This document shows positions 1-7,812 of a stretch of DNA of 11,672 nt, one piece after another; the first letter of the stretch is position 1; the number at the start of each line of letters is the position of its first letter. Both the position numbers and the translations under genes were made by a program. The stretch comes from Prolixibacteraceae bacterium (GTDB lineage: Bacteria > Bacteroidota > Bacteroidia > Bacteroidales > Prolixibacteraceae): positions 1 through 11,672 of the forward strand of contig WRIQ01000016.1 of NCBI GenBank assembly GCA_009782655.1. The letters are read 5' to 3'. The notes under the pieces were generated by a model. That model was not told the DNA's origin, did no database searches, and saw only the letters and a program-made list of their open reading frames with translations.

Positions 1-3
1 TCG

Positions 4-738
4 TTAGCTGTGAGTAATTGAAAATACCCGCGCACTCCGGAGTTCGAAAAGAAAAACCTTGTCGAAGCCGAAAGTGAAGGGATGATTCGCGAGCAGTTCT
101 CCGATGTTTAAATGTTGCGTATCGCCAAGCCGGTCGGCGGTGATAAGCAGCCAATATTGAGAGAGGTTGCGGCGAAGGTAGATTCTCAGCTTTTCCTCTT
201 TTTTTTTCAGCGATTCTTCGATATCGGGGATGATGTTGCCCGTTTCGCAGCCAATGGCTTTCTCCCAAATGGGAATAGTGAGCGCCTCGTTACGGATGAT
301 GCGCACCGAATTCAGCATTTTCGGGAGCTGTTTTTTTCCGATGAGCGTCGAAAAAACAGAATCGCACCGGCAAGCCGCTTCCTGCCTGATGGCAAGGGCT
401 GTCTTTGCAGCTTGCGCCAGCATCCTTTTTTCATCGGGAGGTGCATCGAAAAAGAATTTCACAAACAGTGGGCGAGGCTCTTTCTCTTCTACCAGATTTT
501 GTACGCAACGGATAAACCGCATCTCCGGCGAATTTTCGGGGACAGCAAAAGACGGTTTCAACATGTTGGGCGAATGCAGACGCGTAAGTTCCAAGCCCGT
601 CATCTTTCGCAACGAGCACCTGATGATAAAATCCGGCGACTCGGAAGGAATCACTTTCCCTGCCGGAAATTCCGAAAACGATTGACGGAAATAGTTCATC
701 AGCAAAATTTCGATCTGTTTTTTGGCGTCGATTTGCAT
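4..738 (-). CDS. Unnamed 244-residue protein, possible PD-(D/E)XK-fold nuclease relative
   Basis: I do not recognise this as a named gene. The protein is soluble, with no signal peptide or membrane segment. Near the N-terminus it has E33, then PDF at 35-37, then a GLELTR stretch at 48-53. This E..PDF...GxE-x-T spacing resembles the hydrophobic-strand and acidic-residue pattern of PD-(D/E)XK-fold proteins, although the expected lysine two residues after E50 is a threonine. A lysine-rich helix at 178-187 leads into WLLI at 196-199, and the end has an FGFDKVFLFEL strand. It is read as real because it is a full-length frame from ATG to TAA with balanced amino-acid composition, while the overlapping plus-strand frame gives an arginine- and histidine-rich protein with no recognisable pattern. 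It is divergent from the phosphate transporter gene, so it is not in that operon. The nuclease link is a weak inference; a hypothetical protein of unknown role is the safe label. Confidence 0.7.
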   Translation of the reverse strand: MQIDAKKQIEILLMNYFRQSFSEFPAGKVIPSESPDFIIRCSLRKMTGLELTRLHSPNMLKPSFAVPENSPEMRFIRCVQNLVEEKEPRPLFVKFFFDAPPDEKRMLAQAAKTALAIRQEAACRCDSVFSTLIGKKQLPKMLNSVRIIRNEALTIPIWEKAIGCETGNIIPDIEESLKKKEEKLRIYLRRNLSQYWLLITADRLGDTQHLNIGELLANHPFTFGFDKVFLFELRSARVFSITHS

Positions 739-884
739 GGCGTAAAATTATCCATTATTTTTTTGTTTTTTTCACCCGTTGCGAATGTAAAAAAATAAAG
801 CCATCTGCATAACTTTTTATTTCTTTGCATAAAAATTCATGGAAATTCTGAAATTGTTTTTCAAAAACAAACAATATAATCTGA
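739..884. other. Divergent intergenic region with A/T inverted repeat
   Basis: This gap separates two genes that point away from each other, so it should hold promoters for both. It contains an A/T-only inverted repeat, TTATTTTTTT at 755-764 and AAAAAAATAA at 789-798, with a 24-base spacer. A near-match to the Bacteroidota -7 element (TTTCTTTG, one mismatch to TAnnTTTG) lies at 820-827, followed by CA, about 57 bases before the plus-strand start. No matching -33 element is clear. No convincing minus-strand promoter was found. The inverted repeat could be chance in such A/T-rich DNA. Confidence 0.3.
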
Positions 885-2570
885 ATGAACTATACGTTAT
901 TTGATTTTCTGAAACTTGTTGGCTCGCTGGGTATGTTCCTTTACGGAATGAAAATCATGAGCGAAGCTTTGCAACGGGTTTCAGGAGCAAAATTGCGCTC
1001 GATACTTTCGGCGATGACCGCCAATCGTTATTTAGGCGCCCTGACAGGATTTTTGGTTACGGCCGTAATTCAATCATCGTCGGCGACTACCGTAATGGTT
1101 GTCAGTTTTGTAAACGCAGGCCTTATTACCCTTTCCGAGTCCATCGGCGTGATAATGGGCGCCAATATCGGAACCACCGTTACGGGTTGGATAATTTCGG
1201 TTTTGGGTTTTAAATTCAGTATCAGTCAGTTTGTGCTGCCGCTCATAGGTCTGGGGTTACCGCTTGTATTTTCCAAGAATACTCAACGGCGCTCCATAGG
1301 CGAGATTATGATCGGTTTCACGCTTTTGTTTCTTGGCCTCGATTACCTGAAAAATTCGATGCCAGACATTGATAGCAACCCTGAGATATTGATATTTCTT
1401 GAAAGATATACGGGGAACGGATTCAGGTCGGTGCTTTTGTTTCTGGGTGTGGGGACGATACTCACGTTTCTGGTTCAGTCGTCGAGTGCAACCATGGCTC
1501 TCACTTTTGTTATGGTCAATCAAGGCTGGATTTCCTTTGAGCTGGCCGCGGCCATGGTGCTTGGCGAGAACATAGGAACCACCATCACGGCGAACATAGC
1601 GGCGTCGGTGGGGAATCTTTCGGCTCGCAGGGCGGCATTCGTACACTCTTTTTTCAACATATTGGGGGCTATCTGGATGCTGTGCGTTTTCAGATATTTC
1701 ACCCAAGGCATCGGATTTCTGACCGAACACATTACCGGCCAGTCGCCGTTCGACACGCCGCAGGTTGTTCCCATTGCCCTTTCGCTTTTCCACACTTCGT
1801 TCAACCTTATCAATACATTTATCTTCATTTGGTTTGTTCCGCAACTGCACAGTCTGGTGATGAAGATTCTACCCCAAAAACAAGAAGAAGAAGAATTTCG
1901 CCTGCAATATATCACCACAGGACTCATGTCGACGCCAGAGTTATCGCTCTTGCAGGCACGCCGCGAGGCGCAGTTTTTTGCCAAACATACCATTAAAATG
2001 TTCGGTTTTGTGGAGAAACTTTTTGACGAAAAAAGCGATAAGAAATTCAGTAAACTGTTTGCGCGAATTCAGAAATACGAAAATATTAGCGACGATGTGG
2101 AAGTCGAAATCGCCAATTACCTAAGTGAAATTGCGCAAGGCAAACTCAGCGATTTCGGGCGGCGGAGAATGCGCTCGCTGCTGGAATTAGTCAGCGATCT
2201 GGAAAGCATCGGCGACAGCAACTATAATCTGGCTCGCAACATCAACCGCATGTACGACAACAAGATAGCGCTTCCCGACGAAGTCATCAATAAGCTGAAA
2301 CTGATGTTCAACATGGTGCGCGATGCCCTCGATATTATGCACGAAAACCTTGGAAAAGACGAAAAGCTGGTGACGATGACCAAAGCCAGCGACAAGGAAA
2401 ACGAAATCAACAACTACCGCAACCAGCTCAAAGCCGAGCATCTCGAATACATCCGTACAGGATTTTATTCGTACGAAGCGGGTATCATTTTCAATGATTT
2501 GTTTTCGGAATGCGAAAAACTTGCCGACTATATCATCAACGTTACCGAAGCTTTAGACGAAGTGAAGTAA
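885..2570 (+). CDS. Na/phosphate cotransporter family protein with C-terminal PhoU-like domain
   Basis: This is a 561-residue inner-membrane protein of the Na/Pi cotransporter (NptA/PNaS) family, predicted to take up inorganic phosphate with sodium. The membrane half, about residues 8-330, carries the family's inverted duplication: QSSSATT at 63-69 followed by GANIGTT at 92-98, and again QSSSAT at 198-203 followed by GENIGTT at 227-233. QSSS motifs of this kind contribute to the substrate and sodium site in known members. The region from about 355 to the end is helical, charged and cytosolic, matching the PhoU-like domain common in bacterial members, and the total length is normal for that architecture. 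The ATG is chosen because the first transmembrane helix starts just after it; no Shine-Dalgarno is visible, as usual for Bacteroidota. It may be co-transcribed with the symporter gene 52 bases downstream. The family call is secure; phosphate specificity is assumed from the family. Confidence 0.92.
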   Translation: MNYTLFDFLKLVGSLGMFLYGMKIMSEALQRVSGAKLRSILSAMTANRYLGALTGFLVTAVIQSSSATTVMVVSFVNAGLITLSESIGVIMGANIGTTVTGWIISVLGFKFSISQFVLPLIGLGLPLVFSKNTQRRSIGEIMIGFTLLFLGLDYLKNSMPDIDSNPEILIFLERYTGNGFRSVLLFLGVGTILTFLVQSSSATMALTFVMVNQGWISFELAAAMVLGENIGTTITANIAASVGNLSARRAAFVHSFFNILGAIWMLCVFRYFTQGIGFLTEHITGQSPFDTPQVVPIALSLFHTSFNLINTFIFIWFVPQLHSLVMKILPQKQEEEEFRLQYITTGLMSTPELSLLQARREAQFFAKHTIKMFGFVEKLFDEKSDKKFSKLFARIQKYENISDDVEVEIANYLSEIAQGKLSDFGRRRMRSLLELVSDLESIGDSNYNLARNINRMYDNKIALPDEVINKLKLMFNMVRDALDIMHENLGKDEKLVTMTKASDKENEINNYRNQLKAEHLEYIRTGFYSYEAGIIFNDLFSECEKLADYIINVTEALDEVK

Positions 2571-2622
2571 TGTTCCATCCATCGGGGAAAAACCATTTTT
2601 CGCACCAACAACAACAAAGCGG

Positions 2623-3951
2623 ATGACAACGGTTTTATGTATAACCCTCATCTATCTTGCAGCGGTAATATCAATCGGGATTTACTCATTTTTCAAGGTC
2701 GAAAAAACTTCGGACTATTATATTTCGGGGAAACGCGGCTCTTGGCTGCAAATATCGGGAAGCTTGTTTGCCACCATCATGGGTGGATCGGCCATCCTTG
2801 GCACCATCGAAATGAGCCAGCAAACGGGCTGGCCTGCCATTTGGTTTCTACTGAGCGCCGCCATTGGGCTTTTTGTGCTGGCATTTTTGAGCAAGCGAAT
2901 TAACCTGCTCGGACACTACACTTTACCCGAATTACTGTTGCTTTTCTACGGAAAAAAAGCCGAAACGCTGGCCGGAATCCTGATCCCTATTGCGTGGACG
3001 GGAATTGTCGCTGCCCAGATTATTGCCGGCGCCAAAATTCTGACAAGCCTGCAATTGGTGAGCTATCACCAGGGAGCGCTTATCTGCGGCCTGACTTTCA
3101 TTTTTTATACTGTCGCCGGCGGCCAGTTGAGCATCCTGAAAACTGACTTTATGCAGGCCCTCATCATCCTCGGCGGCATATCGCTTCTTTTTTTCCTGCG
3201 GCTGAAAAACGGAACGCCTGTGCAAATGGACAATTTCACATTCTTCAACGAGAAATTTACGCCGCCCGACCTGTTTTTCCTGCTGCTGACCTATTCCGTA
3301 ACTTTTGTTGTCGGCCCCGATATTTACACCCGCATTTTTTGCGCCCGCAATGAAAAAGTTGCCCGCAACAGCGTCCTGACGGTTGCTTTTCTGGCGGCAC
3401 TAACCGCTTTTATCCTCACTTGGCTGGGAATTGCCAGCCGGAGCGATGCAAACGTGGCATCGGGATTTATTCTGCCCGGAGCCTCATTTTTGCCGCCATG
3501 GGCGCTGGGAATTTTGGTGGCAGCGCTTTTATCGGCGGTTATGTCGTCGGCCGACACGACGCTGCTCACATCATCGACCATCCTCTCCGAGCTGGTCACC
3601 GGCGACCTCGACAAACCCAAATCGCTGAAAATAACGCGCAGGTTCATCGTTGTCATTGGCATGGCAAGCTTAGTTATCGCCATGAAAATCACATCAATAC
3701 TGAATACTTTACTGATTTCGCTGTCATTTTTCTCGGGCGCTTTCATCTTTCCCATCATCGCAGGGCTTGCGCATTGGAAAGTCAACAAAGACAATGCATT
3801 GGCGGCCATCATTTTGGGCGGAATATTGGCACTGGTCGGAAAAATTGTGAACGAAGCCACAAGCGGCAACCACGGCTACTGGCTTATTGCCGCCGCTTTC
3901 ATTGTCAATGCAATTTTGCTGTTATACAGAAGGAAAAAGAAGATTTCATAA
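2623..3951 (+). CDS. Sodium:solute symporter family (SSS) transporter
   Basis: This is a 442-residue polytopic membrane protein of the sodium:solute symporter family, the LeuT-fold group that includes PutP and SGLT. Support comes from the N-terminal helix followed by a DYYISGKRGSWLQ loop (31-43), a glycine-rich GGSAILGT helix (54-61), the AGGQLSILKTDFMQ segment at 165-178, which matches the conserved loop of this family, and VMSSADTTLL at 306-315, the helix whose paired serines line the second sodium site in characterised members. The length is slightly short, compatible with about 11-13 helices. It starts 52 bases after the phosphate transporter, in the same direction, so the two could share a transcript. 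The substrate is unknown: sugars, amino acids, vitamins and other organic anions are all possible within this family, and no neighbouring catabolic gene narrows it. Confidence 0.9.
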   Translation: MTTVLCITLIYLAAVISIGIYSFFKVEKTSDYYISGKRGSWLQISGSLFATIMGGSAILGTIEMSQQTGWPAIWFLLSAAIGLFVLAFLSKRINLLGHYTLPELLLLFYGKKAETLAGILIPIAWTGIVAAQIIAGAKILTSLQLVSYHQGALICGLTFIFYTVAGGQLSILKTDFMQALIILGGISLLFFLRLKNGTPVQMDNFTFFNEKFTPPDLFFLLLTYSVTFVVGPDIYTRIFCARNEKVARNSVLTVAFLAALTAFILTWLGIASRSDANVASGFILPGASFLPPWALGILVAALLSAVMSSADTTLLTSSTILSELVTGDLDKPKSLKITRRFIVVIGMASLVIAMKITSILNTLLISLSFFSGAFIFPIIAGLAHWKVNKDNALAAIILGGILALVGKIVNEATSGNHGYWLIAAAFIVNAILLLYRRKKKIS

Positions 3952-4236
3952 TGTAAACAAATTTTTTATTAAATGAAACAATTGAACGAAATCGGTATAG
4001 CTGAAAGCTTCGAAATAATATTACTTTTTTAGCATTTTCAGCCCTAGAAGTCTTTCAACTTTACCTTCTTTTTGAAACAATTTCTTTCATCAGCGAACCA
4101 TTTCATTAGCAAAATATATAATTTTCATTAAAAAATATTAGAACCAAAGCCCCATGGCAAAAAAAAAACTACATTGCCGCCGTTATCACAATAAGATAGA
4201 AAAATATCGTTTTATATATAACAAATTTGTTTTATC
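3952..4236. other. AT-rich intergenic region before the exporter cluster
   Basis: This 285-base gap has no believable gene. It is strongly A/T-rich and is the expected place for the exporter cluster's promoter. Near-matches to TAnnTTTG occur at 4022-4029 (TACTTTTT) and 4119-4126 (TAATTTTC), but neither has a convincing upstream partner, so I do not call a promoter. A seven-base inverted pair, GCTGAAA at 4000-4006 and TTTCAGC at 4036-4042, has a loop of 29 bases and is weak. A run of ten A residues lies at 4159-4168. A 12-base palindrome at the 3' end is listed separately. There is no clear terminator for the upstream symporter. Confidence 0.45.
4220..4231. promoter_or_regulatory. Perfect 12-base palindrome next to the first adaptor start
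   Basis: AACAAATTTGTT is a perfect palindrome ending five bases before the GTG start of the first adaptor. A dyad in this position could be a repressor operator or could overlap the -7 promoter element (CAAATTTG differs from TAnnTTTG only at the first base). A promoter here would leave an almost leaderless message. The A/T richness makes chance occurrence quite possible. Confidence 0.25.
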
Positions 4237-5517
4237 GTGTTCAGGTTTACAGTTTTTCTTGTATTGATTATTTATTTCTTTGCAGGTTCCTGTTCTTCTT
4301 TCACAGGCAGGGAGCTATCGACATATACTGTTTCGTCTTCCGATTTTGAAAACATAATAATAATAGAAGGCTATGTGGAGCCCATTAATTCGATAGCCAT
4401 AATGTGTCCCGGCGACATTGAAGGCACGGTTTCGTTTCTTGCCGAAGACGGCGTTTATGTCAACGAGGGCGACCTCATTTGCATTGTTGAAGTTCATGAT
4501 TTGCAAACCACTTACGACCAGTTAACTATCGAATTGGAAAATGCGGAGGCAAATCTGGCCAAGACCAAAGCCGACTTGAACATGCAATATGCGTTGCTCG
4601 AAGCGCAGGTACAAAACAACGAGGCAGACTCCCAAATCGCTCTCCTCGATTCGCTACAATTGGTATATGCAACTCCCACGCAACGGAGAATCAAAGAGTT
4701 GGAGCTGGAAAGATCCGCCATTAACAGGGTTAAATTTGATCAGAAGCTCAAATCACTTGACATCATCCAGCAATCCGAAATAAAAAGACAGGAGTTGAGA
4801 ATCCAGCGTCTCCAAAACAACATTGAGACCGTACAGGAAAGGATAAATTCATTGGCAATACACGCTCCCATAGGAGGATTGATGCTTCGCGCCAATTACT
4901 GGCTGAGCGAAACAGGTGCAAAGCTGCAAATCGGCGACAAAGTTTTTGGCAATATGCCTCTGGCGCTAATTCCTGAAATGAGCGAAATGAAGGTGAAAAT
5001 CAACGCCTCTGAAAGAGACTTCAAATATATCAATGTCGACGATTCGGTTTTTTATACTTTCGACGCCATGCCGGGAAAATTGGGTTGGGGAAAGATAGAA
5101 AAGAAAATGCCCATCGGACAGCAATACCGACGCGATTCGAAGATAAAATTCTTTGAAATAGAAGCCTCTGTCGACAGTGTTGAAAAAATGCCGGAACCCG
5201 GCTTCACCGCCAATTGCCACGTTATCCTGAAGCAGGTAAAAGATACGATTGTAGCTCCGCAAATAGCCATCTTCGAGCAGGACTCGATGAAAGTGGTATA
5301 TGTGAAACAGAAGAAAGGGTTTGAGATGCGCCAGATAACAACCGGCCTGTCGTCGCCCAAAGAGGCCATCATCACCGCCGGATTGAGGCGCAACGAAATT
5401 ATTTCCCTCTCGCGACCCGAATCTTCAGCCATAAAACAAGTGACCTTGTTGCCAGTAGCAACGGAAGAGAAAAAGGAAGAAAACGCTGATGTGAAAACAG
5501 AAGAATTCCCCAGTTAA
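4237..5517 (+). CDS. Lipoprotein periplasmic adaptor (HlyD/MacA-like), first of three
   Basis: This 426-residue adaptor (membrane fusion protein) should bridge the permease and the TolC-like channel. A short hydrophobic signal ends in a lipobox, FAGS before C19, so it is probably lipid-anchored; S20 and the following residues lack the acidic surface-export pattern of Bacteroidota, which suggests it faces the periplasm. In order: first lipoyl half about 45-89, coiled-coil hairpin 91-205, second lipoyl half 206-246 (HAPIGG at 209-214), beta-barrel about 250-331 ending in PGFTANC (C327), membrane-proximal domain about 332-412, then an acidic/lysine-rich tail. The start is a GTG: a TAA lies in frame at 4219-4221 and the next usable start would remove most of the signal. 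It opens the six-gene cluster, with the second adaptor 37 bases on. Adaptors of RND pumps look similar; the MacB-type genes downstream favour the ABC assignment. Confidence 0.88.
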   Translation: MFRFTVFLVLIIYFFAGSCSSFTGRELSTYTVSSSDFENIIIIEGYVEPINSIAIMCPGDIEGTVSFLAEDGVYVNEGDLICIVEVHDLQTTYDQLTIELENAEANLAKTKADLNMQYALLEAQVQNNEADSQIALLDSLQLVYATPTQRRIKELELERSAINRVKFDQKLKSLDIIQQSEIKRQELRIQRLQNNIETVQERINSLAIHAPIGGLMLRANYWLSETGAKLQIGDKVFGNMPLALIPEMSEMKVKINASERDFKYINVDDSVFYTFDAMPGKLGWGKIEKKMPIGQQYRRDSKIKFFEIEASVDSVEKMPEPGFTANCHVILKQVKDTIVAPQIAIFEQDSMKVVYVKQKKGFEMRQITTGLSSPKEAIITAGLRRNEIISLSRPESSAIKQVTLLPVATEEKKEENADVKTEEFPS

Positions 5518-5554
5518 AAAATATCAACCCCTATTATTAAAAAATGTAAACCTC

Positions 5555-6811
5555 ATGAAGAAATGTTATAACAGGAATATTTACGGACTCGGCAGTATGC
5601 TGTTATTCATCCTGTTTTTTTACGCCTGTAACAAAAAAGAAGTATCGGAAACTCCATTGGGCAAAGTTACCAAAGGCACTTTCTTCGTCGATATATACGA
5701 AGAAGGAGAAATTGAAGCCATCCGCTCGGTAAGCATACTGTCGCCCACCATTTCGTGGCGCTACGGGAATATGAAGATCACACAGATTGTCAAAGACGGA
5801 CAGGAAGTGAAAACCGGTGACACACTGATAGTTTTCGATCCTTCGGAAGTGCAAAAGGGAATTGTAGACGCCGAATCGCGTCTCGAAATGACCAAAGCCG
5901 AACTGGAAAAGATGGAAGCGCAGCATCAATCGGACATAGAAGAACTGAGAGCCGAGTACGAAGTTACCCGCATATCGCAGGAGATATCGAAAATTCAGTT
6001 CGAAGCGGCAGGCTACGAATCTGACATCAGGCGAAAGGAGATTCAGCTCAACCTCGAAAAAGCCGATATAGCGCTGGCAAGAGCAAAAGAACAAATTGAA
6101 AACCGCCTGAAAATACAGACTGAAGAAATCAAACAGAAGAATATTTCGATTGACCAAGACCGTTCGCGGCTAAAAGACGCCTACGAAACGCTGGAAAAAC
6201 TCTGCGTCGTTTCGCCTTCGCCCGGCATCGCCATCATCGCCACCAATTGGAGCAGCGGCAACAAATTTCAGATTGGCGACCAGTGCTGGTCGGGATTTCC
6301 TCTTATTCAGCTTCCCGATTTATCGAACCTCAAAGCCAAAGTAAAAATCAACGAAGTCGACATTTCCAAAATCATAAAAGGGCTGAAAGTGGAAATCAGG
6401 CCCGATGCTTTTTCGGACAGCATATTCACCGGAAACGTCAATTCTGTGGCCAATTTGGCTGTCAATAAAGACCGTACATCGAAAATCAAAGTTTTCCCTG
6501 TGGAGATTTTCATCAACGAATCCAACGAGAATCTACTGCCCGGCCTCACTGTCAGTTGCCGCATTCTGGTCGATCAAATCGAAAATGTTTTATATGTTCC
6601 CATCGACGCCGTTCATACGGAAGGTGGAATAACCTACGCCTACAAGAAAACAGTCGGCGGATACGAAAAGGTACAGATAATCACCGGAACCTCCAATTCC
6701 GATTATATCATCATTGTTGAAGGATTGGAAAAAGACGACAAAATTGCATTGGTGAATCCGTTCGCCTCGGAAAAAACTCAGGAAGAAACCGCTAAAACCG
6801 GATCGTTATGA
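5555..6811 (+). CDS. Lipoprotein periplasmic adaptor (HlyD/MacA-like), second of three
   Basis: This 418-residue adaptor has the full domain set. A signal with a hydrophobic core (about 14-24) ends at C25 in FFYAC, followed by NKKE, so it is predicted to be a lipoprotein. The first lipoyl half lies at about 51-95 (KDGQEVKTGDTL at 80-91), the long charged coiled-coil hairpin at 96-215, the second lipoyl half at 216-254 (SPSPGIAI at 220-227), the beta-barrel at about 255-340 ending in PGLTVSC (C335), and the membrane-proximal domain from about 343 (VLYVPIDAV at 345-353) to 405. It resembles the first adaptor in layout and in the post-lipoyl stretch (IxIPxxSxxKxKxxI-type spacing), but the two are clearly diverged and not a recent duplication. 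The stop overlaps the start of the third adaptor by four bases (ATGA), so translation of the two is probably coupled. The role in export is inferred from family and context. Confidence 0.9.
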   Translation: MKKCYNRNIYGLGSMLLFILFFYACNKKEVSETPLGKVTKGTFFVDIYEEGEIEAIRSVSILSPTISWRYGNMKITQIVKDGQEVKTGDTLIVFDPSEVQKGIVDAESRLEMTKAELEKMEAQHQSDIEELRAEYEVTRISQEISKIQFEAAGYESDIRRKEIQLNLEKADIALARAKEQIENRLKIQTEEIKQKNISIDQDRSRLKDAYETLEKLCVVSPSPGIAIIATNWSSGNKFQIGDQCWSGFPLIQLPDLSNLKAKVKINEVDISKIIKGLKVEIRPDAFSDSIFTGNVNSVANLAVNKDRTSKIKVFPVEIFINESNENLLPGLTVSCRILVDQIENVLYVPIDAVHTEGGITYAYKKTVGGYEKVQIITGTSNSDYIIIVEGLEKDDKIALVNPFASEKTQEETAKTGSL

Positions 6812-7812
6812 ATAAGCGCGGATTGATACAAACATTGTTGTTGGTTCCCGCTCTGTTTCTGATGGTTTCTTGCGGCGGCAAAATATTGGAAAGCAAAAAG
6901 AAAGGTGCAGCAAAAGATACCAACGCCATACGGGAAACCGGCGAACTGGCCGCTGTCAACTCCCGATCATTCCCCCTGCCTCGCTTCGGCCGTTATTTCT
7001 ACGAAATGCGAATTATCGGCCTCCTTGAACACGGCGCCATTGTCGAAGCCGGCGACTCCATAATTCAGCTCGACCCAGCAGAAATCAACAGATTCATCCT
7101 CGACAGGGAAATCAATCTCGAAACTCAAATGGGAAATCTGGAAAAATTGCGTGTCGACCAAAGCAATACCATGAGTAGCATGGAATCGACCATTAAAAGC
7201 CAAGAGGCCTCGTTTGCGTTGAAAACGCTGGAACTGGAATCGGCGCGTTTTGAAACCGACCGCTACAAAAAAATCAAAGAACTGGAATTTCGGCAGACGC
7301 AAATCACTCTCGAAAAAGAAAAGAAGAAGATTGAGTTCATAAAAATAATTCAGGACAACGACTTGAAAATTCAGGAACTGAGAATAGCACAGATAAAACG
7401 CGAAATTGATAATGCCATCCAAATTCTGCCTTCGCTAACAATCCGCACTCCTATTTCGGGGATTTTCCAGATTGCCCGAAACCGCCGTACCAACACCCTC
7501 GCGAAAGTGGGCGACGATATTTATCCGGGCAACAACATGGCCAACGTCCCCGACATCAACTGGATGAAAGTGAACACCCAAATAAGCGAAACCGATTTCC
7601 TGAAAATCAGAAAGGGACAAAAAGTTGTTGTCAGGCTGGATGCACTGCCCGAAATAGGTTTTGCCGGCGAAGTGACCTACATCGGCAAGTTGTGTCATAG
7701 GTTGGAGCCCAACTCCAAACAAAAAGTTTTCGACGTAGAAGTGAATGTATTGCAGCCCGATGAAAGGCTAAAACCCGGTATGACAGTCAGTTGTGAATTT
7801 ATCAATGAATAA
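6808..7812 (+). CDS. Lipoprotein periplasmic adaptor lacking the membrane-proximal domain, third of three
   Basis: This 334-residue adaptor is the shortest of the three. The signal ends in a lipobox, LMVS before C22, followed by GGK. The first lipoyl half is about 45-90 (EHGAIVEAGDSI at 74-85), the coiled-coil hairpin 91-207, the second lipoyl half 208-246 (RTPISGIF at 213-220) and the beta-barrel 247-334, ending in KPGMTVSC (C329) plus five residues. The other two adaptors continue 83-99 residues past the same cysteine into a membrane-proximal domain, which is absent here. In MacA-type adaptors that domain contacts the permease, so this protein may occupy a different position in the assembly, or depend on its partners for docking; this is inference. 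The stop is a clean TAA and the following 98 bases are too short to hold a lost domain, so it is not a simple frameshift. The ATG overlaps the preceding stop (ATGA), implying coupled translation. Confidence 0.88.
   Translation: MNKRGLIQTLLLVPALFLMVSCGGKILESKKKGAAKDTNAIRETGELAAVNSRSFPLPRFGRYFYEMRIIGLLEHGAIVEAGDSIIQLDPAEINRFILDREINLETQMGNLEKLRVDQSNTMSSMESTIKSQEASFALKTLELESARFETDRYKKIKELEFRQTQITLEKEKKKIEFIKIIQDNDLKIQELRIAQIKREIDNAIQILPSLTIRTPISGIFQIARNRRTNTLAKVGDDIYPGNNMANVPDINWMKVNTQISETDFLKIRKGQKVVVRLDALPEIGFAGEVTYIGKLCHRLEPNSKQKVFDVEVNVLQPDERLKPGMTVSCEFINE

Noticed and set aside
112..798. Long plus-strand frame (228 codons) opposite the first gene
   Set aside because: It overlaps the minus-strand 244-codon frame almost entirely, gives an Arg/His/Phe-rich protein with no recognisable motif, and the minus-strand product has coherent strand and helix patterns. 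It is treated as a shadow.
2587..2601. GAAAAA-CCA-TTTTTC hairpin between the two sodium-linked transporters, considered as a terminator
   Set aside because: The stem is almost all A/T with a three-base loop and has no T-run beyond its own arm; too unstable to call.
3420..3956. Plus-strand frame overlapping the end of the sodium:solute symporter
   Set aside because: The symporter frame keeps family motifs to its end; the alternative is His/Arg/Cys-rich and shadow-like.
4154..4267. Small basic 37-codon frame starting ATGGCA with a ten-A run, overlapping the first adaptor start
   Set aside because: It has no ribosome-binding evidence, overlaps the signal-peptide region of the adaptor in another frame, and composition follows the A/T-rich DNA. 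Slippage in the A-run could not fuse it to the adaptor because TAA at 4219-4221 closes that frame.
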